Positions 17,508 through 26,218 of a stretch of 64,000 nt of DNA are shown here, piece after piece. The translations under genes and the position numbers were made by a program. This stretch comes from Methanomassiliicoccales archaeon (GTDB lineage: Archaea > Thermoplasmatota > Thermoplasmata > Methanomassiliicoccales > UBA472). The stretch is from positions 455,957-519,956 of the forward strand of contig CP058896.1 of assembly GCA_013415865.1 (NCBI GenBank), read 5' to 3'. The notes under the pieces are model-generated. The model saw nothing but the letters and a program-made list of their open reading frames with translations. It did not search any database and had not been told where the DNA came from. Every line of letters begins with the position of its first letter. The stretch's first letter is position 1.

Positions 17508-18566
17508 ATGCTCTATAGGAACGTGCTGATCATCTTCCTTGATGGGGCCACCGACCACGGCATCCCGATGCTGGATGGTAGGACACCGTTACAGGCGGCC
17601 AATAAACCGTACCTGGACTCGGTCGCGTCACATGGGAGGATGGGGTGCACGATGTCAAGGGAATATACCCATCACTACCTTCTGGAACTGTTCACTGGTA
17701 AGAAGGCCGAGATACCCAGGGGCGTCATAGAGGCCCTAGGGCTCGAGCTTCCATTGGGCCCTAAGAGGGTGGCCTACAGGATGACCCCTGCCATCATCCG
17801 TGATGGGAAGGTGGAATGGTACTACAAGATATCCTGCCAAGATGAGATGAACCTTCAAAAGGCCGTGCTGAGGAGCAGGGACAGGATAAGGGAGATGGAC
17901 CCTAAGATCATGTTCTACAATGGAGGAAAGGCGGTAATGACCGTGAAGGGCACCGAGGTCCTGGACCTGCCCAGACCGCCTTCTCCCGCCGACGTCCTCC
18001 CTTCGGACCTAGGCGATTTCCGTCCCTTCGCTGAGTCGATCGCAGAGATCATGGGAGGGATAACACTTCTGCCATGGGGGGGAGGGTCGGGTCTAGAAGC
18101 TGAAAGGTTCAGGAATGATGTCAGGCCCCTGCCGAAGATGACGATGATATCGAAGAGCCCGTCCGCCCTTGGCGTCGCGGCATTTCTAGACATAGAGAGG
18201 CTGAGGGTCGCTGGCTTCAAGCAGGGGATCAAAGAGGCCAGGAGATTGATCAGGACACGCAATGTCTTCCTCCATATCGAAGAGACAGATGATATCAGCC
18301 ACAAGCGTTCTCCTCTGGAAAAGGTCGAGCTGTTGGAGGAGATAGACAAAGAGCTGCAACGGGCGTCCAAGGAGTTCAAGGACTGTAGGAACGTCATACT
18401 GGTGGACCATGGCGCATCTTCGCTGACCGGAGACCACATAACCATGGAGGTGCCCTACGCGATCGCAGACAAGGTCCTACCGCTCTCAAATGAGAGGTCC
18501 TATGCCGAGAACGGATGGGAAAGGACAGAGCTGCGCGACCTCTTGCAAACCATCTTTAATGAGTAA
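17508..18566 (+). CDS. ApgM-like (COG3635) phosphoglycerate mutase family, divergent
   Basis: A 352-residue alkaline-phosphatase-superfamily protein most like archaeal cofactor-independent phosphoglycerate mutase. It has the metal site IIFLDGATDHG, PRGVIEALGLELPLG, ETDDISHKRSPLEKVELLEE and VDHGASSLTGDH. The region of the nucleophile, usually a Ser (or Thr) followed by Asp/Glu, reads YTHHYLLELFTG here, so the candidate nucleophile is Thr and the neighbouring acid is replaced by His. It is about 50 residues shorter than usual ApgM. It may be a true mutase, an inactive relative or a phosphatase with another substrate; it lies 80 bp upstream of cobT. Confidence 0.7.
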   Translation: MLYRNVLIIFLDGATDHGIPMLDGRTPLQAANKPYLDSVASHGRMGCTMSREYTHHYLLELFTGKKAEIPRGVIEALGLELPLGPKRVAYRMTPAIIRDGKVEWYYKISCQDEMNLQKAVLRSRDRIREMDPKIMFYNGGKAVMTVKGTEVLDLPRPPSPADVLPSDLGDFRPFAESIAEIMGGITLLPWGGGSGLEAERFRNDVRPLPKMTMISKSPSALGVAAFLDIERLRVAGFKQGIKEARRLIRTRNVFLHIEETDDISHKRSPLEKVELLEEIDKELQRASKEFKDCRNVILVDHGASSLTGDHITMEVPYAIADKVLPLSNERSYAENGWERTELRDLLQTIFNE

Positions 18567-18591
18567 TGATTGAGATGATGCCGCCGAGAAC

Positions 18592-18601
18592 CTTTTAATA
18601 G
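18592..18601 (+). promoter_or_regulatory. TATA box of cobT
   Basis: CTTTTAATAG, centred about 29 bp upstream of the centre of the cobT palindrome. Predicted transcription start is near 18623, inside the palindrome. Confidence 0.55.
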
Positions 18602-18617
18602 GAAACACCAGATATCG

Positions 18618-18634
18618 TTGGATTATACATCCAA
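18618..18634 (+). promoter_or_regulatory. Palindromic operator upstream of cobT (TTGGAT-N5-ATCCAA)
   Basis: A perfect 6-5-6 palindrome, extended to 7-5-7 by G at 18617 and C at 18635. It covers the predicted transcription start and ends 14 bp before the cobT ATG, just ahead of the ribosome site AGGTGA. The same palindrome with a different spacer occurs at 27298-27314 upstream of the btuF operon. Its position suggests a repressor site. Confidence 0.65.
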
Positions 18635-18647
18635 CTTAGGTGAACCA

Positions 18648-19760
18648 ATGAGGCCCGATGTCCCTGAGAGCATCATCCTAGCACACGAGAAAGACCTGGC
18701 GAGCGATTTTGTTTCAAGGATCTGGGGAAAGAGACCTACCTTCGTATGTACGATCGGGACGACCGAGACCGCGAAGATACCAGGCCTTTCCGCGGCAGGA
18801 GCGAACCCCGCGCTCACGGACTACACGCCTCCGGCCGATGTCGAGCTGCTGTTCTACGGGAGATGCAAGTGCATTCCGGGGGTTCCCGTGACCCCAGATG
18901 GCATCCCGACCCCTGGCCTCATAACGATGACGGCCGTGAATGCGGTCAAGATGCCTGTCTTCGCCGTCAACGGCGGGGCCAGGATAAGGCCGATAGCGCC
19001 GTTCTTCGAGCTCGATGGGGCCCCTGGCGATGATATCAGGACCGGTTCGGCGGTCAAGGACCCGAAGAAGGTGTATGAGAGCGCGGTCCTGGTTGGGGAG
19101 AACCTCTCGGCGAACGTGGACTACCTTATCGTCGGTGAGAGCATACCAGGGGGCACCACGACGGCGATGGCCGTCCTCATGGCCCAAGGGTACGACGCCA
19201 AGAACAAGGTAAGCAGCACCCTGCCGGTCAATCCTCATGACATCAAAGAGGCGGTGGTGAGGGAAGGCCTTGCCAGGACGAAGCATTCATCTGAGGAGAT
19301 GAAAAGAGATGCCATGGTGGCGGTCTCGGCGGTCGGGGACCCCATGATGCCTGCAGCGGCTGGGGTCATAGTCGGGGCGGCAAGGAAGGTGCCTGTCCTG
19401 CTCGCAGGCGGTACGCAGATGGCCGCGGTGCTGAGCATCGTCAAGGCCATGGACCCTTCGGTCCTGGGCAATCTGGCCCTAGGCACCACGAGATGGATAG
19501 TGAACGACGGGATGTCCGATATCCGCTCACTGGTCAAGCAGATCGGGGAGGTGCCGGTCATCGCCGCCGACCTGAACTTCTCAACATCGAGGCTGAGCGG
19601 GCTGAGGATCTATGAGACCGGCCTGGTGAAGGAAGGGGTGGGGTGCGGCGGGGCGACCATAGCGGCCATCTGTAACAGCAGGGGCAAGCTCGACTCTAGG
19701 ACCATGCTGACCGAGATAGAGAAGAGCTATGACAGGTTGATGGCGCATGTCAAAAAGTGA
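18648..19760 (+). CDS. cobT: Nicotinate-nucleotide:dimethylbenzimidazole phosphoribosyltransferase, archaeal CobT (UPF0284)
   Basis: Activates the lower-ligand base as alpha-ribazole phosphate for cobamide assembly. The 370-residue protein matches the archaeal CobT-like UPF0284 family: CTIGTTETAKIPGLSAAGAN, a glycine-rich GESIPGGTTTAMAVLMAQG, and LLAGGTQMAAVLSIV. The ATG at 18648 has AGGTGA 5 nt upstream; the TTG at 18618 lies inside the operator and is rejected. Its last 11 bases overlap the convergent cobY gene. Confidence 0.9.
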   Translation: MRPDVPESIILAHEKDLASDFVSRIWGKRPTFVCTIGTTETAKIPGLSAAGANPALTDYTPPADVELLFYGRCKCIPGVPVTPDGIPTPGLITMTAVNAVKMPVFAVNGGARIRPIAPFFELDGAPGDDIRTGSAVKDPKKVYESAVLVGENLSANVDYLIVGESIPGGTTTAMAVLMAQGYDAKNKVSSTLPVNPHDIKEAVVREGLARTKHSSEEMKRDAMVAVSAVGDPMMPAAAGVIVGAARKVPVLLAGGTQMAAVLSIVKAMDPSVLGNLALGTTRWIVNDGMSDIRSLVKQIGEVPVIAADLNFSTSRLSGLRIYETGLVKEGVGCGGATIAAICNSRGKLDSRTMLTEIEKSYDRLMAHVKK

Positions 19761-20388
19761 CCTTCGTTACTTCTCTTTCCTTCAATATCCTTTCTGCCAC
19801 TGAGAGGTCCCCCGGCGTGTTCACGTTGACGGCGAAATCGATGCTATCCGTGAACATGTACGCCGCTTCGACATAGCTATCCTTGAGCATCTCCTTCCTT
19901 TCGACCACGCTGACCCCACAGAACGTCGTCTCCCTACCGTCGAGCACGTCGGTATAGGTCACATCGAGACCGACAGACCTGATGGTCGCTGGGTCCAGGG
20001 CGACCGTCAGCGAGGCCTTCCCTGCGCTCAAGAACTCCCTTAACACCGTCTCCACGCTCTTCTTTGTAAGCAATGGCATGTCCACAGGGATTATCACGAC
20101 GATGTCCTCCTGTATGGACGACATGATCTCGTGAAGGTCCTCAACATATCCCCGGCCTGACGTCCTGATCACAATGACCTCTTTCCCTTTCAGATATTGC
20201 TCGGTCCTCGGGGTGGATGTCGAGGTCGAGACGTAGACCTGGGACACCATCGGCGATGATGCCGCATCGATGGCCCGGTCGATCAGTTTCTTTCCAAGGA
20301 CCTCCACCAACGGTTTCTCCATCCCCAGCTGGGATATCCGGGTCCCTCTCCCCCCAGCAGTGATCAGAGCAGCTTTTCCGCAAGCCAT
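19750..20388 (-). CDS. cobY: GTP:adenosylcobinamide-phosphate guanylyltransferase (archaeal CobY)
   Basis: Transfers GMP to adenosylcobinamide phosphate, the archaeal replacement for CobU. The 212-residue MobA-like nucleotidyltransferase shows ALITAGGRGTRISQLGMEKP (residues 7-26) and the metal-binding VIIPVDMPLL near 98. The start overlaps the 3' end of cobS by 25 bp, so translation is probably coupled. It is the last gene of the btuF operon and converges with cobT. Confidence 0.93.
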   Translation of the reverse strand: MACGKAALITAGGRGTRISQLGMEKPLVEVLGKKLIDRAIDAASSPMVSQVYVSTSTSTPRTEQYLKGKEVIVIRTSGRGYVEDLHEIMSSIQEDIVVIIPVDMPLLTKKSVETVLREFLSAGKASLTVALDPATIRSVGLDVTYTDVLDGRETTFCGVSVVERKEMLKDSYVEAAYMFTDSIDFAVNVNTPGDLSVAERILKEREVTKVTF

Positions 20389-21149
20389 AGTGCACCGCTC
20401 AACGCTAATAGGACCATCGGCCTGGCTATCTCGTTCGTCGCACCAAGGATGTCGCCGTTGACGACCCCGAAGTGCTTCATAGCGGTCCTTGCAACGACCG
20501 CTCCTGTGACAAGGGAGGCTATGATCATCATCAGCAGGACCGATGTGAGCTCCGCCAGGTCAACGCGCGCAGGGGCCAGAAGGATGTATGCTGGGACGGT
20601 CGCGACCAGTCCTATCGCCAGAGCCACGGCCACGGTCCCTGAACTGGTATTCTTGACGAATATGCCCCCCAGCCCTTCCCTCGCCTCGCCGAGGGCGGCG
20701 CAGGTGACCATCGACACCTTTATGAGCACCTCAGCGGCAAAAGGTGCCAGGAAATAGAAGCCCCTATCAACGTTTGCCAGGGCCGATATAGAAAGAAGCA
20801 CGAACAGCATGGCATAGGCCAGTCCACCCGCTCCGACATGAGAGTCCTTCATAACGCTGAGCTTGCGCTCCTTGTCCCCGAGGACCATTAGACCGTCCCC
20901 CATATCGCTCAGGCCGTCGAGGTGCAGGAACCTGTTCAGGCCCATGATGACGAAAATGACGATCACCGCAGAGATCAGAGGACCATAGACCTCGGTCAGC
21001 ACGTACATGAGGATACCGCTCAGGAGGCCTAGGAACACCCCCACCAACGTCACAAGATAGAACCTTTTGGCCAGGGACATGACCTCCTCACCCTCGACAT
21101 CCAACGGGACGATGGTGAACATCGAGAAGGCCGCCTTGACCGCCCCTAT
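20364..21149 (-). CDS. cobS: Adenosylcobinamide-GDP ribazoletransferase (CobS), apparent ATA start
   Basis: Membrane enzyme joining AdoCbi-GDP with alpha-ribazole to complete the cobamide. It has several hydrophobic helices and the signature NRFLHLDGLSDMGDG, then KDSHVGAGGLA. CobS proteins begin about 8-10 residues before a segment of the type FSxxTIVP. Here that stretch, GAVKAAFSMFTIVPLD, is in frame upstream of the first ATG (21122), back to an ATA at 21149 that overlaps the cbiS stop as ATAG, with GGAAGGATC upstream. I therefore place the start at ATA 21149 (261 residues); ATG 21122 is the conservative alternative. Confidence 0.85.
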   Translation of the reverse strand: MGAVKAAFSMFTIVPLDVEGEEVMSLAKRFYLVTLVGVFLGLLSGILMYVLTEVYGPLISAVIVIFVIMGLNRFLHLDGLSDMGDGLMVLGDKERKLSVMKDSHVGAGGLAYAMLFVLLSISALANVDRGFYFLAPFAAEVLIKVSMVTCAALGEAREGLGGIFVKNTSSGTVAVALAIGLVATVPAYILLAPARVDLAELTSVLLMMIIASLVTGAVVARTAMKHFGVVNGDILGATNEIARPMVLLALSGALWLAEKLL

Positions 21150-22282
21150 TGTAGAGATCCTTCCACCTCCAGAAGCTCAGAGTATATCATTGACATCACG
21201 CTCCCTATCAGAGAGCCCACTATATCGTCCAGGAACGGACCGAGATCCCCAAGTATGCCTGGTTTCTTCCTGTCGTAACGGATGTACTCGAATACGCCCT
21301 TGGTACCTGTAAGGTACTCGGCAAGACCTATCCCAAGGACCTCGTCGGCGAGAAGATGGACGGGGTCCTGCTTGAACCTGTCTCCATCCAGTCCATGAAG
21401 TTCGTTCCTGTTTCCCTTGTCCTCCAGAAGGATCGCCGCATGGACGAGGGCGTTCACGTTGACATCCTGGCGCAGGACGTTGATCTTATGCATGAACTTC
21501 TGTCTGAGAAGTTCCTCGCTCCAGTTCTCGTTCGGGAAGATCAGCTTCCTGGCCGCATCCCACATCGCGTCGACCGTGATCCCTTGGTCATCCAATAATG
21601 TGACGAAATCTGGAGGTGAGGTCCTGGCATACCATTTAAGGGTCGACTCTTTGACGGCCATCCTTACGGCGCGGGCTAGACATATGCCAGCGTCCGTGGC
21701 GGTGCCGGCGTACTTTTCCCCATCTCCGACCGGACACGTTATGGCCACCGCATCGCTGGTCGTCCCGGTGCCCCGGACGCCACAGTCCATGAGCGCGGCC
21801 GACTTTGCCTCTGTCGCGGTTATTATCGCATTGGTCATCCCTATATCATGCAACGGAGAGCCCATTATCACCATGATGTTGATGGTGTGAGCCCCCCCTC
21901 CCAACTGGGCCTTGATATGGTCTGGGATCAGCTCTCCTGCATATACTGCGTTCTTCACCCCCGCCGTAGCGATCGCCACGACATGAGAGCCTTTGTACTC
22001 CATCTCCACGACCGAAACGACCTTTTCCATGTCAGCTGCGGTCATGAACGTCACTGTGCGCTCCGGCAGGCCCAGCTCCCTGACGGTCCTCATCGCATCC
22101 TCCTCTGGGTCGTCGTTGACATAGTCCAAGGGGACCTGGACCATGGCAATAGTGTCGGTCATGGTGAACCCGCCGTTCAGGATGGTCGTGCTGAGGACGC
22201 GCATCTCATTTGGAAGGCCTACTACCATGACCTTGTAACCGTTCGCCCTCTTGAACTCGACCTTGATGTCCTTTGCTCTCAT
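21146..22282 (-). CDS. cbiS: CbiS: adenosylcobinamide amidohydrolase fused to alpha-ribazole phosphatase
   Basis: A 378-residue fusion. Residues about 1-220 are a CbiZ-type adenosylcobinamide amidohydrolase (TTILNGGFTMTDTIAMVQVP, TAGVKNAVYAGE, GTGTTSDAVAITCPVGDG). Residues about 225-378 match CobZ/PgpA-like alpha-ribazole-phosphate phosphatase (HLLADEVLGIGLAEYL, KPGILGDLGPFLDDIVGSL). This architecture was described for CbiS of Methanopyrus kandleri, which has both activities. One gene thus opens salvaged cobinamide to cobyrate and produces alpha-ribazole for CobS. GGGGGA precedes the ATG; the stop overlaps the cobS start. Confidence 0.93.
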   Translation of the reverse strand: MRAKDIKVEFKRANGYKVMVVGLPNEMRVLSTTILNGGFTMTDTIAMVQVPLDYVNDDPEEDAMRTVRELGLPERTVTFMTAADMEKVVSVVEMEYKGSHVVAIATAGVKNAVYAGELIPDHIKAQLGGGAHTINIMVIMGSPLHDIGMTNAIITATEAKSAALMDCGVRGTGTTSDAVAITCPVGDGEKYAGTATDAGICLARAVRMAVKESTLKWYARTSPPDFVTLLDDQGITVDAMWDAARKLIFPNENWSEELLRQKFMHKINVLRQDVNVNALVHAAILLEDKGNRNELHGLDGDRFKQDPVHLLADEVLGIGLAEYLTGTKGVFEYIRYDRKKPGILGDLGPFLDDIVGSLIGSVMSMIYSELLEVEGSLQ

Positions 22283-22292
22283 CTTTTTCCCC

Positions 22293-23282
22293 CTATAACC
22301 ACCATGTCAGGACCTCCTCAAGGAGCAGCTGCACATGTACTCCCAACAATATGAACAATGGCAATGCCACCATCAAGAAGAACAGGAACGCCGAGAGCTT
22401 CATCACCGACACGGTCCTTCCGATGACCGCAGGGTCCGAGGGCAGGGGCCCGTCCCCGAGAACATATGTCCCTGGCTTCTCGAACCTTACACCAAGTCCC
22501 CCAGCGAAAGCGGACATGGACCAGCCCTTGTTAGGAGATGTTGTCGCGCCCTTGTACTTCTTGGCCATCGCCCATCCCTGTCTCCAATCCAGACGGAGGA
22601 GGGCCATGGCCAATAGTATGAACGGAACGCATAGCCTGGCGCAGACCCAGTTGGTGGCGTCATCAAGTTTTGCACTGAACCTTCCGATATTGATGTGCTC
22701 CATGGACATGTAGCCGACCATCGCGTCAAGCGTATTGGATACCCTATAGAACACCATCAGGGGCATGCCACCAAGGCCGAGGTAGAAGAGCGGAGAAAAT
22801 ACAGAATCCACCGTGTTCTCCGCCGCTGACTCGGCCGCGCATGATATCACATGCTCTTTGTCCAATTTGCTGACGTCCCTTGAGACGATCATGGATGCGC
22901 CTCGGCGGGCCGCATCCAGGTCGTCCCTCTCCAAAGCCTCCATTATGGGCCTGACATGCCTGTCCATCGCATTGATGGCGAACATGGTCTTAACGACGAC
23001 CGCAGAGACCACGGCCCAGACGACCGCCCCAAAAAGGTCGTGGATGACCCCTAGCATCAACGTGAAGGACAGGGGGAAGATGCACAACGGGACCAGTGCG
23101 AGAAATACCCCTTTCAGCCGGTCGGCCCTCTGCGACGTTCTCTTGATTCTTTTGTCCAAGTAACCTATCATCTTGCCCATCCATACCACAGGGTGCAATG
23201 GGGTAGGAGGTTCCCCGAGCAACAGGTCGATGAGCAGGGCCAATACCGGTATCGCCAAGGCCAATAGAACAAGCTCCGTCAT
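22293..23282 (-). CDS. cbiB: Adenosylcobinamide-phosphate synthase (CbiB)
   Basis: Membrane amide synthase that attaches aminopropanol phosphate to adenosylcobyrate. The 329-residue multi-pass protein has the N-terminal signature DLLLGEPPTPLHPVVWMGK, then SAAENTVDSVFSPLFYLGLGG and ATNWVCARL. The ATG at 23282 overlaps the cobD stop (ATGA). Together with CbiS it remodels imported cobinamides. Confidence 0.94.
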   Translation of the reverse strand: MTELVLLALAIPVLALLIDLLLGEPPTPLHPVVWMGKMIGYLDKRIKRTSQRADRLKGVFLALVPLCIFPLSFTLMLGVIHDLFGAVVWAVVSAVVVKTMFAINAMDRHVRPIMEALERDDLDAARRGASMIVSRDVSKLDKEHVISCAAESAAENTVDSVFSPLFYLGLGGMPLMVFYRVSNTLDAMVGYMSMEHINIGRFSAKLDDATNWVCARLCVPFILLAMALLRLDWRQGWAMAKKYKGATTSPNKGWSMSAFAGGLGVRFEKPGTYVLGDGPLPSDPAVIGRTVSVMKLSAFLFFLMVALPLFILLGVHVQLLLEEVLTWWL

Positions 23283-24394
23283 CTCCGTTCACTCTCCTCG
23301 GCCATCTTCCTGAAGGCGGATATCAGAATGTCATTCTTTTCTGGGGTCCTGACCGCAAAACGGACGAAGCGGTCGAAAGGATGACCGAACGAGGCGCAGT
23401 CCCTTACCAGCACCCCTTGTGACAACATGGCCGATTGGACCTCCGCGCCCTTGAGCCGTTTGCATCTGCTGAAAAAGAAGAACGACTCCGGGGTCTTTGC
23501 CTCCACCATCCCTGTCCCGTTTATCTCCTTGGCCATCCTAGGACCTTCCTTGGCCATCATCTCGGCCGCCTTCCTCACATGTCCTTGGCATTCCGTGATG
23601 AGCCTGGCCCCTACATGCTGCTCCAACCTCCCAAGGTTCCATGAGAGCCTCGCCTTGGACATCGTCGCTATCATCCTCTCGCTCCCTATGCCATAGCCTA
23701 TGCGCATTCCGGGCATTGCGAAGGATTTCGTCAGGGAGCGGATGACGAACATGTTGGACAGGTCCGTGGCCTCCTTTGCACAAGAGATGGTGTCCCCACC
23801 CCTCACGAGGTCCAGAAGGGTCTCGTCCAGGAACAACAACGTTCCCGTCCTATCGAACTCCTGCGCGAGCTCGAGCACTTCCCTCTTCCTGAGGATGTTG
23901 CCGGTGGGATTGTTAGGATTGCAGAGATATACCGCCTTAGCACCTTTGCACTTAAGTCTTAGCCTTTCGAGGTCGATCCTTAGGCCATTATCCTCTCTTA
24001 GTAGGACCTCCTCTATTTTTGCGCCCATCAATCTGCATGCAAAGGAGTATTCGGAGAAGGTAGGGGCGGGGATGACGACGATATCTCCCCTCTCAATGAA
24101 CGTCTCAGGGAAAAGCCTGATCAGCTCGGCAGTGCCCGCTCCCGCTATCGTGTTTCTGACATCGACATGATGATGTTCCGCGACAGCAGAAAGGAACTCC
24201 TCGGCGCTGTCGTCAGGATAGTGGTCGAGACCTTCAGAACCCTCGAGGATATATTCTCTGAGCTCTGGAGGTGGACCGTATGGGTTAAGGTTCGAGCTGA
24301 AATCCTCCACGCCCTTGTAGCGCCACCCAAGACCACCATGTACAGGGCGCTCAAGTTCGATCACCTCTCTCCTTGCCTTGCTCATAGGGTCCAT
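23279..24394 (-). CDS. cobD: L-threonine-O-3-phosphate decarboxylase (CobD-like aminotransferase fold)
   Basis: A 371-residue PLP enzyme of fold-type I. The N-terminal HGGLGWRYKGVEDFSSNLNP matches CobD/CobC-type threonine-phosphate decarboxylases, and the cofactor lysine lies in VIRSLTKSFAMPGMRIGYG. CNPNNPTGN is the usual aminotransferase motif. The product, (R)-1-amino-2-propanol phosphate, is the substrate of the adjacent CbiB, so context separates this from the HisC paralog at 5.2 kb. AAGGTGATGGC precedes the ATG. Confidence 0.88.
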   Translation of the reverse strand: MDPMSKARREVIELERPVHGGLGWRYKGVEDFSSNLNPYGPPPELREYILEGSEGLDHYPDDSAEEFLSAVAEHHHVDVRNTIAGAGTAELIRLFPETFIERGDIVVIPAPTFSEYSFACRLMGAKIEEVLLREDNGLRIDLERLRLKCKGAKAVYLCNPNNPTGNILRKREVLELAQEFDRTGTLLFLDETLLDLVRGGDTISCAKEATDLSNMFVIRSLTKSFAMPGMRIGYGIGSERMIATMSKARLSWNLGRLEQHVGARLITECQGHVRKAAEMMAKEGPRMAKEINGTGMVEAKTPESFFFFSRCKRLKGAEVQSAMLSQGVLVRDCASFGHPFDRFVRFAVRTPEKNDILISAFRKMAEESERR

Positions 24395-24398
24395 GCCA

Positions 24399-25184
24399 TC
24401 ACCTTATCGCCCGTCTGGGGATGGCGTATATCTCGTCGCCATCCCGGAACACCGAGACCTCAACGTTATAGATATCTCGGATCCGGTCCTCTGTGATCAC
24501 GTCTGCTGGCTTTCCCATTGCGATGACCTTGCCCGATCCTAGCATAATGACCTTGTCACAGAATTTTGAGGTCAGGTTCATGTCATGTGATGCAGTGATG
24601 ACCGTCACCCCTTGCTTGGATAGAGCCTTCAGATTCTCCATGACCTCCAGCTTATATCTCAGGTCAAGGTGCGCGGACGGTTCGTCCGCCAATAGGACCT
24701 TCGGCCTCTGGACGACGGCCTTGGCCAACAATGCCCTTTCCTTTTCCCCGCTGCTCAGCTCGTTGAGCTTCCTGTCAACGAGAGCCTCGAGCTTGAACTC
24801 CTTGATGGCCTCCATGACGATCCCTTCATCCTTCTTGCTCTCCCACCACATACCATCGACATGCGGGTACCTGCCAAGAAATATAAGCTCCTGGACGGTG
24901 AGATTGAAGTCCTCATTGCAGTCAGCTGGTACGTTCGCACAGATCCTCGCGATCTCCTTTATCTTCATCCTGTCGACCCTTCGCCCGTCCATCACTATCG
25001 AGCCGTGCTGGGGTCGCAGAAGTCCGTTGATGCACCTCATCAGAGTGGTCTTCCCTGATCCGTTCGGTCCGATAAGACCTATGAACTCTCCTGGTCGGGC
25101 CTCGAATGAGATGCCGTGTAGTATCTCCTTTCCTGCATAACCGAAACTGACGTCCTCGACCTTGACCAATGGATCAGTTGACAT
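24399..25184 (-). CDS. btuD: Corrinoid ABC transporter ATP-binding protein (BtuD)
   Basis: A 261-residue ABC ATPase of the BtuD/FepC group with Walker A GPNGSGKTT, signature LSSGEKER, Walker B VLLADEPSAHLD and switch His in ASHDMN. It overlaps the btuC stop by 11 bp. The family covers iron-siderophore and B12 importers; the salvage genes on the same operon argue for corrinoids. Confidence 0.9.
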   Translation of the reverse strand: MSTDPLVKVEDVSFGYAGKEILHGISFEARPGEFIGLIGPNGSGKTTLMRCINGLLRPQHGSIVMDGRRVDRMKIKEIARICANVPADCNEDFNLTVQELIFLGRYPHVDGMWWESKKDEGIVMEAIKEFKLEALVDRKLNELSSGEKERALLAKAVVQRPKVLLADEPSAHLDLRYKLEVMENLKALSKQGVTVITASHDMNLTSKFCDKVIMLGSGKVIAMGKPADVITEDRIRDIYNVEVSVFRDGDEIYAIPRRAIR

Positions 25185-26205
25185 AGTCCTTTCCTCTGCT
25201 GACCAATAGATAGCCGAAGAACGGCGCCCCCACCAAGGATATGACCGCCCCGATCGGTAGCTCCCCTACATATCTGGTGAATATATCGGCGGCGACCAGG
25301 AAGTTTGCACCTATGATCATTGATGCGGGAAGGAGCAGTCTGTGGTCGCCTCCCACAATGATCCTTGCCATGTGCGGAACGATGAGGCCTAGGAAAGCGA
25401 TGACACCCGTAAAGGCCACGCACACGGCCGTGAGAAGGGACGAGAGCACCATCATCATGAGCTTGACCTTTCTCACATCGACCCCCAATTGACTTCCCTG
25501 TTCCTCCCCCAGCAATATGACGTTGAGCTCTCTGGCGTAAACAAGCACCACCGCACCGATCACCCCTACCGTCAAAAGGATGATGGAGCACTGCGTCAGG
25601 TCCGGAGCGGTAAGGTTCCCGAACATCCAGAACAATACGCCCTTCAGATGGTCGGGGTTCTTCACGACCAATATGTTCGTGACCGAGGAGAATGCGAAGC
25701 CCACTATGACCCCGCTCAGGACAAATGTTATCGGCCTTCCCCCTGCCGCCTCAGAGAGGCCTATCGTTAAGAAGAAGGCGACCGCCGCCCCTATAAAAGC
25801 GGATATTGGGAGGGCATAGACCGCGAAAGAGCCGCTGAGGAAACCAAGCATTAGGAACGAGGTGGCGCCGAAAGATGCACCTGAGGAGACCCCTGTTATG
25901 TAGGGGTCCACCAGCGGGTTCCTCACCACTGCCTGCATGACCACCCCGGCTATCGCCAGCCCGACCCCGACGCCCACTGCCGCCAAGAACCTTGGGAAGC
26001 GCACGAGGTAGACGATCTTTTCTTGGACCGAGATGACCTCCCCCCCGCTCATGACGGCCTTCACAAAGGCATCTAGGGCATCGGTCCAACCTATCGGGAC
26101 GGAACCGACCGTGAGGGAATAGACGAACAGGCCTAGCAAGGACAGGGAACCGAGACCAAGGATCAGCAGTAGCCGGACCTTGGTCCTTCCCACAAGAGAT
26201 TCCAT
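25174..26205 (-). CDS. btuC: Corrinoid ABC transporter permease (BtuC)
   Basis: A 343-residue FecCD/BtuC-family permease with about ten hydrophobic helices. Family motifs include NPLVDPYITGVSSGASFGA and GVIAFLGLIVPHMARIIVG. It lies between btuF and btuD in the standard order. Substrate assignment rests on the operon. Confidence 0.91.
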   Translation of the reverse strand: MESLVGRTKVRLLLILGLGSLSLLGLFVYSLTVGSVPIGWTDALDAFVKAVMSGGEVISVQEKIVYLVRFPRFLAAVGVGVGLAIAGVVMQAVVRNPLVDPYITGVSSGASFGATSFLMLGFLSGSFAVYALPISAFIGAAVAFFLTIGLSEAAGGRPITFVLSGVIVGFAFSSVTNILVVKNPDHLKGVLFWMFGNLTAPDLTQCSIILLTVGVIGAVVLVYARELNVILLGEEQGSQLGVDVRKVKLMMMVLSSLLTAVCVAFTGVIAFLGLIVPHMARIIVGGDHRLLLPASMIIGANFLVAADIFTRYVGELPIGAVISLVGAPFFGYLLVSRGKDYVN

Positions 26206-26218
26206 CGCAGTTACATCC

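Noticed and set aside
17508-18566. Assigning the ApgM-like protein as the missing alpha-ribazole phosphatase of the B12 cluster
   Set aside because: The C-terminal half of CbiS already matches CobZ-type alpha-ribazole phosphatase, so no gap remains to fill.
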